Shown: positions 1 to 8,269, counted from the first letter of the stretch. The stretch: 37,389 nucleotides of DNA from an uncultured Synechococcus sp. (GCA_937911865.1 CALDSK010000047.1:1-37389), one strand, 5' to 3'. Translations and numbers: made by a program. Notes: generated from the letters alone by a model not told the origin.

Positions 1-2
1 GA

Positions 3-137
3 AGGAATGCTCACCAAGACAGCGGTGAGAGCCTGCGTCGCTTTGCGGCGCTAGGGAATGACTACAAAGACAGCATTGGCAGGCTAGCCGCATATAACCG
101 CTATCTTTCTGGGGGGTTGCCGTGCTCAAATGGATGA
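3..137 (+). CDS. C-terminal end of an unidentified gene (partial, runs off the left edge)
   Basis: One frame stays open from the window edge to a TGA at 135-137, giving about 44 residues that include NAHQDSGESLRRFAALG and NRYLSGGLPCSNG. I do not recognise the family. The argument for its being real is that its stop overlaps an in-frame ATG of the next gene as ATGA (134-137), the usual arrangement for translationally coupled genes. The fragment is short, so it could also be a chance open frame. Confidence 0.35.
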   Translation, partial: RNAHQDSGESLRRFAALGNDYKDSIGRLAAYNRYLSGGLPCSNG

Positions 138-1141
138 ATCGTATCGCGATCGCTGCTGCTGCGATACTCTTTTTATTGCTATCAATGGGCTTCGTCTACG
201 AGCAGTGGTCTCGCCGAAGTGCAGCTCAGGCCTTTCCGCCCCCCGGCAGACTTGTCGAGGTTGACGGCAAGCTATCTCACCTTTATTGCAGTGGAGAAGG
301 GAACCCGACGATAATTCTAGAGGCTGGTATTAACGAAGGAGGATCGCTTACTTGGGACAGAGTGCGTCCACAGATCGCCGCATTTAGTCGCGTGTGCGCG
401 TATGACCAAGCTGGCATTATGTGGAGTGAGCGCCGCGATCACCCTAGAGACGCGGACCACATCGTAGAAGATCTGCACAGTCTGTTGACTGCTGCCGGTG
501 AATCTCCTCCGTATGTGATGGTAGGTCATTCGCTCGGTGGGTTGCTGGTCAGAGTCTTTGCCGACCATTACAGTGATGAAGTCGCTGGGTTTGTTTTTGT
601 CGATTCATCTCACCCCGGTCAAAACCAACGATTCCCTTTGGATGTGCTGGACGTCATGGCCTTTCCGTCACCGCTGCTGCTCAAGGCGATCTCCGCATTG
701 GGTATTCTTCGCCTTGAGTCTCCAGCCGCTCCAAACGGTCTGCCTAAAGAGATCGGTGAGGCAATTCGCAGCCACCTGCCGCAAAGCATGATCGGCATCG
801 CTGATATTATCGAAACAGTGGACAACATTTTTGCTCAGGCACAGCGTACTGGGCCGTTTGGCGATCGCCCTATAGTGGTTCTCACGGCGGGCCAATTCCT
901 GGAAGAACTACCCTATCAGATAGATGCGGCCACAACCGCGAGATTACGAGCCGTGTGGTCAGATATCTGGCCTGAATTACAGGCCGAACTTACAGCGCTA
1001 TCAACGAATACAGACTGGCGTGTTATTGAAGGAGCATCGCACTACATTCCTCTAGATGCTCCAGAGGCCATTGCAGTAGCAGTGAGCGATGTGGTTGTTG
1101 CGTACCGTGAAAATATGCCTGTCCGGCAGGCTGAGCGATGA
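122..1141 (+). CDS. alpha/beta hydrolase, membrane-anchored or secreted
   Basis: Predicted alpha/beta-hydrolase fold protein of 339 residues from the GTG at 122, or 335 from the ATG at 134, which overlaps the upstream stop as ATGA and is probably the true start. Residues 7-27 form a hydrophobic segment, a signal anchor or signal peptide, so the enzyme likely faces the periplasm. The nucleophile elbow GHSLGG places the catalytic serine near residue 137. The C-terminal GASHYIPLDAPEAI supplies the expected catalytic histidine. The strand and oxyanion region IILEAGINEGG and the CAYDQAGIMWSE segment are typical of this superfamily. The substrate cannot be deduced, since esterases, lipases and haloperoxidase-like members all look like this. 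Downstream, in the same frame, lies a GNAT remnant. Confidence 0.85.
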   Translation: MLKWMNRIAIAAAAILFLLLSMGFVYEQWSRRSAAQAFPPPGRLVEVDGKLSHLYCSGEGNPTIILEAGINEGGSLTWDRVRPQIAAFSRVCAYDQAGIMWSERRDHPRDADHIVEDLHSLLTAAGESPPYVMVGHSLGGLLVRVFADHYSDEVAGFVFVDSSHPGQNQRFPLDVLDVMAFPSPLLLKAISALGILRLESPAAPNGLPKEIGEAIRSHLPQSMIGIADIIETVDNIFAQAQRTGPFGDRPIVVLTAGQFLEELPYQIDAATTARLRAVWSDIWPELQAELTALSTNTDWRVIEGASHYIPLDAPEAIAVAVSDVVVAYRENMPVRQAER

Positions 1142-1324
1142 GACATTAAGACTTACAGACATTGCGAAGAACAGACTCGACTGCTGGTCGAAACTTCAGG
1201 GACTGGTGGCTTTGAACAGACACGGACGCTCTATCGAAAAAACGGCTATCAGGAGGAGGCTCGAATTCTCGACTTCTACAAGCAGGGCGATGATAAGGTT
1301 ATTTTCCGCAAAGCGCTACAGTGA
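1142..1324 (+). pseudogene. remnant of a GNAT-family N-acetyltransferase (C-terminal part only)
   Basis: Immediately after the hydrolase stop codon the same reading frame is open for 60 codons to a TGA at 1322-1324. The translation includes LLVETSGTGGFEQTR, TLYRKNGYQEEARILDFY and KQGDDKVIFRKAL. That is the recognisable end of GNAT acetyltransferases: the last strands, with the Y-x-x-x-G-Y motif followed by DFY-x-x-GDDKV. There is no start codon, and the acetyl-CoA-binding motif A is absent. I read it as the 3' scar of a deleted acetyltransferase gene. Readthrough of the hydrolase stop would fuse the two, but nothing indicates that this happens. Confidence 0.65.
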
Positions 1325-1376
1325 CGTCCCTAGGACCGAGTGTCTGTAATGAGTTGTGCGTAAGTTGTCGGTACGC

Positions 1377-1416
1377 GCCGCTAATCCGCCTTGTTCGTAG
1401 TGGCTGTATTAGCGGC
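1377..1416. repeat. inverted repeat, 9-bp perfect arms
   Basis: GCCGCTAAT (1377-1385) is mirrored by ATTAGCGGC (1408-1416) with a 22-base loop. It lies in the roughly 190-base gap between the GNAT remnant and the symporter. The loop is long and the T-run after the second arm is short (TTTA), so it is at best a weak terminator. It could also be an operator-like element for the symporter. Confidence 0.4.
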
Positions 1417-1514
1417 TTTATGCCGCAGGGAGGCGGTATGAGTTCTATTAACCAAAGATACATGCGTTTAATATCGAGTGTCTGCTATTGGTGTAGCAGT
1501 GTACAGAAGGGCTC

Positions 1515-2930
1515 ATGATATCTACGGCATTTACCTTTATTGGCTTTGTAGTTCTGTTTACCGTTGTGGGTGTTTACTCTTCGACTCAAAAGCAGGACAC
1601 TACGGCTGATTACTTACTCGCTGGAAGGGCCGTTGGGCCCTGGTTAGTGGCACTCTCGGCACTCTCTACTGGGCAAAGTGGTTTTTTGTTTACCGCGCAA
1701 GTTGGGTATGCCTACACGCAAGGCCTGTCTTCTATTTGGCTCGCAATTGGCTGGGCAATCGGTGATTATCTCGCCTGGTTATTGGTTTTCAAGCAGCTCA
1801 GAGAGACGTCAGAAGCTTCGGATTCTGAGACGGTACCGGCTTTTCTGGCTCAAAAGCAGAAAGGCCATCGCCTGATTTCGAGCATTGCCGCGCTGATTAC
1901 CATTTTCTTTTTGGGCGCTTACGCCGCTGCGCAGTTACTAGCCGGCAGCAAGGCGCTCAATAGCGTCTTTGGCTGGGACTATGCTTGGGGTATTATCATT
2001 GGCGCGATTATTGTTGTTGCTTACTGCTTTTCGGGTGGCATTCGCGCGTCCATCTGGACAGATGCGGTACAAACAATTGTGATGATAGGTGCGCTACTGG
2101 TGCTCTCGGTAGTCACCTACGGCGCAACCTCTGGATTCAATAATCTTTTTGCAGAACTAAGCAACGCTGACAGTAGCCTAGTCGCTCTATTCCCACCTGA
2201 GCTGGGATGGGGATTTCTGCCTTTCTTTGTTGGTTGGTTGATAGCTGGATTCGGCGCGGTGGGCCAGCCGCATATTGTGGTTAGAGCGATGGCGATTGAC
2301 TCTGCCGACAACATGGGAAAGGCCAGAGATATTAGAACAATTTGTGGTTTGATCACCGCATTTGCAGCTATTTTCATTGGCTTAGCTGGCAGGGTTTTGC
2401 TGCCAGAACTCGCGGCTCCTGGCGCAGATGCTGAGCTGGCTTTATTGGATCTTTCAATCAATCTATTGCCTGGGGCTTTGGTTGGCGTCATGCTAGCTGG
2501 GCTTTTTGCTGCGACTATTTCTACTGCGGATTCGCAAATCCTGTCTTGTTCAGCCGCCCTAACTCAGGACTTGTTTCCCGGAATGGCTCACTCTTATCGC
2601 TTGGCGAAGATCGGCACTTTGGTGGTTACAGCAATTGTGCTGGCGATCGCACTTATCAACAACGAAAGTGTTTTTAGTCTAATTATCTTTGCCTGGTCGA
2701 TTCTAGCGTCTGGATTGGGTGTGTTACTGGTTCTCAGATCATGGCAGCAGCCCGTTTCTACTCTATGTGCGATCGCAATGATGCTATCTGGTATTGCCGT
2801 TGCTGTTATCTGGAGACAGGCCGGACTGTCTGGAAACCTGTATGAGGTGCTGCCTGGCATGGTAGCGGGGCTAGCCGTGTATGGGATTTTTCGTTTGGTA
2901 GAGCCAAAAGCGGTCGCTGACAAGCTGTAG
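1515..2930 (+). CDS. sodium:solute symporter, SSS/PutP family
   Basis: Integral inner-membrane transporter of 471 residues with about 12-13 hydrophobic helices. It matches the solute:sodium symporter family, whose best-known members are the proline carrier PutP and the pantothenate carrier PanF. The N-terminal LLAGRAVGPWLVALSALSTGQSGF is the conserved SSS region near helix 2 (sodium and substrate site), and the following VGYAYTQGLSSIWLAIGWAIG resembles PutP. A further conserved stretch, GLFAATISTADSQILS, covers the helix-8-like SSS signature, with serine/threonine residues that in PutP bind sodium. The length is normal for the family. The ATG at 1515 follows GAAGG at good spacing. The substrate is probably an amino acid or organic acid but cannot be assigned. 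The gene converges on egtD with only 17 bases between them and no terminator visible. Confidence 0.9.
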   Translation: MISTAFTFIGFVVLFTVVGVYSSTQKQDTTADYLLAGRAVGPWLVALSALSTGQSGFLFTAQVGYAYTQGLSSIWLAIGWAIGDYLAWLLVFKQLRETSEASDSETVPAFLAQKQKGHRLISSIAALITIFFLGAYAAAQLLAGSKALNSVFGWDYAWGIIIGAIIVVAYCFSGGIRASIWTDAVQTIVMIGALLVLSVVTYGATSGFNNLFAELSNADSSLVALFPPELGWGFLPFFVGWLIAGFGAVGQPHIVVRAMAIDSADNMGKARDIRTICGLITAFAAIFIGLAGRVLLPELAAPGADAELALLDLSINLLPGALVGVMLAGLFAATISTADSQILSCSAALTQDLFPGMAHSYRLAKIGTLVVTAIVLAIALINNESVFSLIIFAWSILASGLGVLLVLRSWQQPVSTLCAIAMMLSGIAVAVIWRQAGLSGNLYEVLPGMVAGLAVYGIFRLVEPKAVADKL

Positions 2931-2947
2931 CTCTATTAGAAGATGTA

Positions 2948-3949
2948 TCAGGGCGTACGCTGACAGAGCAGCAGCCCGAACCATTCTTTTTCATCGGTGT
3001 AGGGGGCTATTACCTGAAGCCGGTGCTTTGCGAGAGTTTTCTCCATTTGTAAGCGGTTGAATTTTCGAGAGATTTCGCTGAGGATGCGATCGCCCTTCTC
3101 AAACTCAACCGCTAACCCCAAATCCTTCAAGCTCACCTGCTGAGATGCCATACTCTCTAAGTGCATCTCAATCTGTTGCTCTTTTTCGTTGTAAAATGCC
3201 ACATGAGAAAACTTACTCACGTCAAAGTTTCCCTCAAACTGTTGATTGAGATGTGTGAGCATATTGAGATTAAAAGCAGCCGTCACTCCCTGACTGTCGT
3301 TGTAAGCGGCCTTTAAAGCAGTACGTTCCTTTTGTAGATCTAGTCCCAGTAGAAAATAATCTCCAATGTTTAGGGTTTGGCTGATCAAGTCTAGAAACTG
3401 GTCGCACTCCTGCGATGACAGGTTGCCAATAGTGCTGCCAATGAACGCGATTAGCCGAGCGGGAAGCTGCTTGACGGGTAAGGCGCTCAACGCAGGCTCA
3501 TAGGTGCTCGCCAGCGCATGGATAGAGAGGTTGGGATACTCTTTCAACAGTTTGTTGGCAGTTTCGCTCAGCATGGTGTCGCTGACATCAACCGGCAGGT
3601 ATCTTAGCGGATAGCCGGCCGCTTGATAGGCATCTAGTAGAATGCGGGTTTTTGTAGAACTGCCACTGCCGAGTTCGACAATTTCACAGGGGCCGGTTTT
3701 TTCTACGATCGCCCCTCCAAACGCTTTCAAAATCAGTGTCTCCGTCCGGGTTGGATAATACTCCGGTAGCTCGCATATCTGTTCAAACAGCAGCGAACCT
3801 TTTTCATCATAAAAGTACTTTGGCGGCAAAGACTTTGGCTCACCCGTCAAACCAGTAACAACATCTTTGCCCAGCTCTTTCTCTCGGTCATCTGCTAGCA
3901 AATTTTGCAAGACCAGTCTAGATTCGCGCTCAGATACAATCTCACCCAC
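2948..3949 (-). CDS. egtD: L-histidine N-alpha-trimethyltransferase EgtD (ergothioneine synthesis)
   Basis: EgtD adds three methyl groups from S-adenosylmethionine to the alpha-amino group of histidine to give hercynine, the first committed step to ergothioneine. The 333-residue product has the family hallmarks in order: PPKYFYDEKGSLLFEQICEL and PEYYPTRTE near the N terminus, the SAM-binding VELGSGSSTKTR, PVDVSDTML, and FIGSTIGNL. The start is a GTG preceded on the minus strand by GAGGG about seven bases away. It is the last gene of an apparent egtC-egtB-egtD run, with egtB ending 60 bases upstream. Identification as EgtD rather than another methyltransferase rests on the motifs together with the egtB neighbour. 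Confidence 0.93.
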   Translation of the reverse strand: MGEIVSERESRLVLQNLLADDREKELGKDVVTGLTGEPKSLPPKYFYDEKGSLLFEQICELPEYYPTRTETLILKAFGGAIVEKTGPCEIVELGSGSSTKTRILLDAYQAAGYPLRYLPVDVSDTMLSETANKLLKEYPNLSIHALASTYEPALSALPVKQLPARLIAFIGSTIGNLSSQECDQFLDLISQTLNIGDYFLLGLDLQKERTALKAAYNDSQGVTAAFNLNMLTHLNQQFEGNFDVSKFSHVAFYNEKEQQIEMHLESMASQQVSLKDLGLAVEFEKGDRILSEISRKFNRLQMEKTLAKHRLQVIAPYTDEKEWFGLLLCQRTP

Positions 3950-4009
3950 ACCAAACCCTCAAGCTACAACAACAGCAAAAAATAACAGAATATGAAAGCA
4001 AAAACAGGC

Positions 4010-5290
4010 TCAAGCCGCGCATCGAAATCCGGCAAATAATTCTCTTCTATGTGGGTGATACCAGTTGCGAAAACTGGGACGAATGATGTCTTTGGGGCTT
4101 GCCCAGCTGCCGCCCCGCAGTACCCGGTGTGCACCATCAAAGTAGGTCTGCGAATAACCTTCGTAAGGGAAGGGGCGAAACCCTGGGTAGCCAGCAAACC
4201 AAGAGTCTGTCCATTCCCATACGGTGCCTAACATCTGCTCGCAGGGGGTTGTCGCTAAGCCAGCTGCTTTTTCCCATTCTGTTTCTGTCGGCAGTCGCTT
4301 CCCGACAAATCGAGCGTAGGCATCGGCCTCATACCAGCTCACCCCGCAGACTGGCTGCTGGTCTTGGTCGTTTGTCTGGTTGTCTGCCCGGTCGTCGGCA
4401 CAGGGTAAGGGCCAGTATAAAGGCGCTTGAACCTGCGCTGACTGTTGCCACTGCCAGCCAGCCTTGCACCACCACTCAGGCGTTTGATAGCCACCCGCCT
4501 CTATAAACGCTCGATATTGCCCGCAGGTGACAGGTGAGCGGTCTAACCAATAACGGGCAGTTGAGCAATCGTGAGCGGGCCGTTCGTTGTCAATCGCTTC
4601 TGGCCCATCGTATCCCTGCTGAAAGTTACCGGCTGGAATCAGCACCATGTCAGTGTCGCTATCTGTAGCAGAAGCTGCAGCAGAAACGGCTTTAAGGCTT
4701 AGATGCCCATGGTTATTCTGCCTGCTGTATAAATCGATGTTGCCGTTCTGCTTGAGTCGTTGCATGGCAAGGACCATCGCTATGGTTTCAGCGTGTTGGC
4801 CTTCGTGTTGAATCAGCCAGTGCCAGAGATGAGCCGCGCTGCTAGCAGACTGAGGGTTGTTCTTTAGATAGGTAAGAGTGTGCGATCGCACTTCTGCCAG
4901 ATAGTCTAAAACTTCTTTGATTCCCGGTAAATTTTGCCGCTGTGATTTTGGGAGACCATCGGCGGCGAACAGCTTTTCATACTGCTGAAATTGCGGCGAC
5001 AACCCGGCTAAATGCTCTGCAATCCATAGCGATTCAGTATAAGCGATATGGCCCAGGTGCCAGCCCACCGGGCTAAAGTCTGGATGTGACTGGGTGCAAA
5101 AAAGATCGGGAGTGATGCCTTCAACGAGCGATCGCGTGTGCTGACGGCAGGCTTGAAGTGCAGATGGAATGGAGGACTGCTGAGTGGAGGGGTGAATGGG
5201 GGCCTGTTGACTGGAGTCCTGGTGAGGAGCGATCAGAGGAGAATCGAGAACCTGTGAATTGCGCAATGAATTAGTTGGGCGAGACTTCAA
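4010..5290 (-). CDS. egtB: hercynine oxygenase / sulfoxide synthase EgtB
   Basis: Mononuclear non-haem iron enzyme that couples hercynine to a thiol (gamma-glutamylcysteine or cysteine) with O2 to give a sulfoxide. The N-terminal half is a DinB-like four-helix domain. HIAYTESLWI (H81) and HEGQHAE (H162 and H166) supply the three-histidine iron site. The C-terminal half (about 215-426) is the formylglycine-generating-enzyme fold, with GVSWYEADAYARFVGKRLPTE, VWEWTDSW and a terminal VLRGGSW...FAGFRCAA. The 426-aa length is normal. No ATG or GTG start is available near the N terminus. The best candidate is a TTG at 5288-5290, and the first 45 or so residues are Ser/Gln-rich and poorly family-like. 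It lies 29 bases after egtC. Confidence 0.93.
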   Translation of the reverse strand: MKSRPTNSLRNSQVLDSPLIAPHQDSSQQAPIHPSTQQSSIPSALQACRQHTRSLVEGITPDLFCTQSHPDFSPVGWHLGHIAYTESLWIAEHLAGLSPQFQQYEKLFAADGLPKSQRQNLPGIKEVLDYLAEVRSHTLTYLKNNPQSASSAAHLWHWLIQHEGQHAETIAMVLAMQRLKQNGNIDLYSRQNNHGHLSLKAVSAAASATDSDTDMVLIPAGNFQQGYDGPEAIDNERPAHDCSTARYWLDRSPVTCGQYRAFIEAGGYQTPEWWCKAGWQWQQSAQVQAPLYWPLPCADDRADNQTNDQDQQPVCGVSWYEADAYARFVGKRLPTETEWEKAAGLATTPCEQMLGTVWEWTDSWFAGYPGFRPFPYEGYSQTYFDGAHRVLRGGSWASPKDIIRPSFRNWYHPHRRELFAGFRCAA

Positions 5291-5319
5291 CGGCCATACA
5301 AAACGCCATGTTGCAGCGG

Positions 5320-6111
5320 CTATGCCACCGTTGCGTAGGTTTTGATATGTAGCTCGCTATCTATACTAACCAGTTCACTTTGATTGTATGGCTGCCAATT
5401 ATCTTCAAATAGCCCTTCTGAGGTGAGAATCACAGAATTGGGAAACGACTTAGAGTTTTTGAGCAGATAAAAAGAAGGCGCTTTTTGCTGATTGTCGTAG
5501 CGCAGCGCAATCAAACGGTTCCCCGTCGATAAGATAATGTTGGCCGCAACCCTCACCCCAGCAGCATTTGCCAGCGATACCACCATTTTCATTGTCTGAT
5601 GCAGGGCCTCTGCCAAATCGATGCCAGGCTGCGTCTCCAGATGGTGAACGAGTAGGGCAAACATGTGCTCTGAATCGGTTAGCCCTTCAATCAATTTGTA
5701 TGCCTTGTCACATAGCTTTTCACGGATGGGGCGGTAGAGTGTATCAAAAAAGTTTTCAATCAGTCCGTTGTGGACAAACAGCATGTCTTTATAGGCAAAC
5801 GGCTGGCAATTGCTGATATCTACCGGCATTTTTGCCGTCGCGCTACGCAGGTTTACTAAGAAGTTCTTCGCCTGAACATATCGGCAAAGGTCACCCAGGC
5901 TGCGATCGTTCCACATCGGCAGCACGTTCCTGTAGACAAACGGGCGACCACCAGGCGCTCCATACCAGCCCATGCCAAATCCATCGCCGTTGAGCACAGC
6001 CGCATCTAATTCTCTGGGCTGATAGCTCTGTACCAGCATGGAGTGCTCTGGCTTTAGCATCAGCTGGTCAATTGAAATCTGTGGACCCAGGTATCCTAAA
6101 ATTCGGCACAT
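5320..6111 (-). CDS. egtC: class II glutamine amidotransferase, probable EgtC
   Basis: EgtC removes the glutamate from gamma-glutamyl-hercynylcysteine sulfoxide made by EgtB. The product begins MCRILGYLG. Class II amidotransferases use the N-terminal cysteine (Cys2) exposed after Met removal, so the ATG at 6109-6111 is the required start even though the frame stays open 20 codons upstream. Other family signatures are NGDGFGMGWYG, NLRSAT and FVHNGLIENF (the asparagine/glycine oxyanion region). The length is 263 residues. Close relatives of this fold act on other substrates, so the EgtC assignment rests on its place directly before egtB and egtD. Its presence implies that gamma-glutamylcysteine, not free cysteine, is the thiol used. 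Confidence 0.85.
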   Translation of the reverse strand: MCRILGYLGPQISIDQLMLKPEHSMLVQSYQPRELDAAVLNGDGFGMGWYGAPGGRPFVYRNVLPMWNDRSLGDLCRYVQAKNFLVNLRSATAKMPVDISNCQPFAYKDMLFVHNGLIENFFDTLYRPIREKLCDKAYKLIEGLTDSEHMFALLVHHLETQPGIDLAEALHQTMKMVVSLANAAGVRVAANIILSTGNRLIALRYDNQQKAPSFYLLKNSKSFPNSVILTSEGLFEDNWQPYNQSELVSIDSELHIKTYATVA

Positions 6112-6185
6112 CGTCGAGTCCTGTGGTTCTATGAGTAAAGTGCTGTGAGTAAAGCGCCATAAAGCAATCAACTGCGCTAGAAAAG

Positions 6186-6560
6186 CTACAACAATTTAGC
6201 ACTCGACCACGCCAGACATATCCACCCAGCGATAAAGGCCGCTCCGCCGAGTGGCGTCACTGGGCCTAACGCTTTGATGCTTGCAAGACTAAGCCCATAC
6301 AGGCTGCCTGAAAATAAAATAATTCCTGCGATGAAGCACCAGCCAGCAGTGACTAAGCCTTTGACGTCCGGGTATTGGCTGATGAACAGAGCAACGACAA
6401 GAAGAGCGATCGCGTGGTACATCTGATACCGTATGCCTGTCTCAAAACTCCCCAGCGCTGTTTCAGTGAGCTGTCCTTTCAGCGCGTGAGCACCAAATGC
6501 GCCGCCTGCTACAGATAGTGCGCCCAAGATAGATGCGATCGCCAAAAATACACGTGCCAT
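6186..6560 (-). CDS. DUF423 family small membrane protein (YgdD-like)
   Basis: Inner-membrane protein of 124 residues with four predicted helices (about 4-24, 45-62, 68-88 and 96-118). The opening FLAIASILGALSVAGGAFGAHALKG and the segment FETGIRYQMYHAIALL are characteristic of DUF423. No biochemical function is established for the family. It ends 74 bases before egtC and begins 23 bases after the upstream 138-aa gene, both on the same strand, so it may be co-transcribed with the ergothioneine genes. Whether that reflects shared function or chance is unknown. Confidence 0.85.
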   Translation of the reverse strand: MARVFLAIASILGALSVAGGAFGAHALKGQLTETALGSFETGIRYQMYHAIALLVVALFISQYPDVKGLVTAGWCFIAGIILFSGSLYGLSLASIKALGPVTPLGGAAFIAGWICLAWSSAKLL

Positions 6561-6583
6561 AGAGCGAGCTACAAGAGAATTGC

Positions 6584-7000
6584 TTACACATTAAAGCAAT
6601 ACATGATCACGCCCGCCTCATCAACATCAAAATCAGCGTTCATCGGCCCTGCCCAAGCATCTAGGCAATGCTGCGCTTCGCTCAGTGAAACCTCTGCTAG
6701 CATGGCAAACTGAATTGCGTTGATTCTACCGTCGTTGGCTTTGAGCGCTTTGTAAAACAGAGCCTGCAAACGTTGAGAGTAGGCGAGCTTGCGATCGCGC
6801 TCTAACGCACTGAGCATCCACAGCGCACCAGCGGTAGCAGGTAAGCCCAATAGCAGTCCTGCGGTGATCGTTTCTCTTTTATTTTGCCGGGCGGGATCGC
6901 TATCGAATGCGGTTTCTACCGCTCGGCCCAAACATAAAAATCCTAATACCAGGCCAAAAGCCGACAGGCTGAATCCCAATATCCGTTTGCTAGCAGTCAT
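6584..7000 (-). CDS. hypothetical protein with two N-terminal membrane helices and a soluble C-terminal domain
   Basis: 138 residues from the ATG at 7000, which has GAGGG five bases upstream and is preferred to the TTG at 7012. Two hydrophobic helices (about 8-27 and 47-64) are followed by a charged, probably helical region: SALERDRKLAYSQRLQALFY, then NDGRINAIQFAMLAEVSLSEA, then a short beta-like tail ending FDVDEAGVIMYCFNV. The last part looks like a small winged-helix-type fold. I do not recognise a named family. It is the first gene of the minus-strand run leading to egtD, so any promoter for that operon should lie in 7001-7341. Confidence 0.7.
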   Translation of the reverse strand: MTASKRILGFSLSAFGLVLGFLCLGRAVETAFDSDPARQNKRETITAGLLLGLPATAGALWMLSALERDRKLAYSQRLQALFYKALKANDGRINAIQFAMLAEVSLSEAQHCLDAWAGPMNADFDVDEAGVIMYCFNV

Positions 7001-7341
7001 TATGGCCCTCAAAACTTTAATACACTAGATGCACTAGCCAAGCAGAAACGAGTTGACTATTGAACTCCCTTTGCTCATTTCACGCCTGCTTATGCACATC
7101 ACAATCGCACATCGCAACAGGCATGACAGGCGTAAAATGAGCTGTCGAAAAGTCAGGTTCGAAAAGTCAGCTTCATAGAGCCGTTAGGGTCGCGGCTTGG
7201 CTGATGATGGTGGCGCCGCTGACAAACAACAAAGTCGTCACCTTGTTCGTACTCACAGCGTAAGATACCAACACAGCGTAAGATACCAACAAAGATAGTC
7301 GCCACTAATATGCCCACATCTTGAGGTTTATTGATACATTG
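7001..7341. other. intergenic region between chlM and the egt-side operon, with an 18-bp tandem duplication
   Basis: 341 bases between the 3' end of chlM and the start of the 138-aa gene, both on minus. I see no credible small gene. The promoter of the egt-side operon should lie here, but no clear -35/-10 pair stands out. An 18-bp unit is repeated twice without gap at 7254-7289 (separate entry). Confidence 0.6.
7254..7289. repeat. 18-bp direct tandem repeat, two perfect copies
   Basis: The unit CACAGCGTAAGATACCAA occurs at 7254-7271 and again at 7272-7289 with no change. It lies in the 3'-flanking region of chlM. It looks like a simple slippage or duplication product, and several other places in the window show the same kind of event. 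Confidence 0.9.
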
Positions 7342-8052
7342 TCAGCTATCAGCACGCGTCGCTTCTAGTAGCCGAGAGAAGTAGAAAGGGGCTTTGTTGA
7401 GCGCTCGTCGCTTAATCGCCCATCCGTTTTCTTCTAGTGCCTTTACGACATCAGACTCCCTATGTAGGTAAGCACGCGTTGCCTTGCTTGGTCCGGGGAA
7501 AAAGTCACCAACTTTTTTGAGCGTGGCGTAAAAGCAGGTTTTGGGCGCAAAGCTAATCATGATGCGATCGCTTGCCAAAGAGCTCAGATGCTTAATCATT
7601 GCATCCGCCTTTTCCTGCGGGTAGTGAATTAGTACGTCTAGACACACCACCGTGTGATAATTACCCTCAATCGCTTCTAAATCTTTTGCCTCAAACTCAG
7701 GCATTTTGTCAGCACTGAGCTCATCTGCTAACGCTGCTTTTGCCCGCACGTCAGCTTCGCCCGCCATCTTGTCGGAAATATCGCTGGCGTAAACCTTCGC
7801 GCCCATCTTAGCGAGCGGAATGCTCAGACTCCCCACCCCGCAACCAGCATCACAGACCGTAATTTCGGAGATATTTTCATCTTCAGAAAACCATTCCAAG
7901 ACATTGTCAATAGTTTTCTGATGGCCGGTTCGAATATTGGCCTGTACCTTGTTAACCTCGCCATCGCCGTAGATTCGCTGCCAGCGGTCAAAGCCTGTCG
8001 CGTTGAAATAATCGCGAACAATTGTCTTATCGTCCAAGGTTGAGTTGGTCAT
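7342..8052 (-). CDS. chlM: magnesium protoporphyrin IX O-methyltransferase ChlM
   Basis: Transfers a methyl group from S-adenosylmethionine to the C13 propionate of Mg-protoporphyrin IX, the step after magnesium chelatase in chlorophyll synthesis. The 236-residue product has the ChlM/BchM layout: the N-terminal VRDYFNATGFDRWQRIYGDG, the SAM site VCDAGCGVGSLSIPLAK followed by VYASDISDKM, VVCLDVLIHYPQEKA, and the C-terminal REYx-type segment RAYLHRESDVVKALEENGW. Length and motifs are normal. ATG start at 8052. No partner gene of the chlorophyll pathway is adjacent. Confidence 0.95.
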   Translation of the reverse strand: MTNSTLDDKTIVRDYFNATGFDRWQRIYGDGEVNKVQANIRTGHQKTIDNVLEWFSEDENISEITVCDAGCGVGSLSIPLAKMGAKVYASDISDKMAGEADVRAKAALADELSADKMPEFEAKDLEAIEGNYHTVVCLDVLIHYPQEKADAMIKHLSSLASDRIMISFAPKTCFYATLKKVGDFFPGPSKATRAYLHRESDVVKALEENGWAIKRRALNKAPFYFSRLLEATRADS

Positions 8053-8269
8053 AGCCGCTGGTTATAAATATAGCTGTTTGCACTTAGCTTGTAGCCTCAT
8101 CGGTGGCTACAACCCTTGCTAAGTCAAGCTAAGCGCTTACGCACAAGCCTGCGACCTGATTCTATTATGTTTAGCCTGGCTTTATCCATGCTAAACCCGC
8201 AGCGTTCTTTCTCTGTCTTAAGAAGCCGCATGGAAAAGCTGCAAGGATTTGCCTAAGACCACGAACATT

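Noticed and set aside
1089..1349. 86-codon frame overlapping the hydrolase end
   Set aside because: It is an alternative frame. The real signal here is the GNAT sequence in another frame.
1321..1518. 65-codon open frame on plus between the GNAT remnant and the symporter
   Set aside because: No family resemblance, irregular composition, no ribosome-binding site, and it overlaps both the GNAT remnant and the symporter start.
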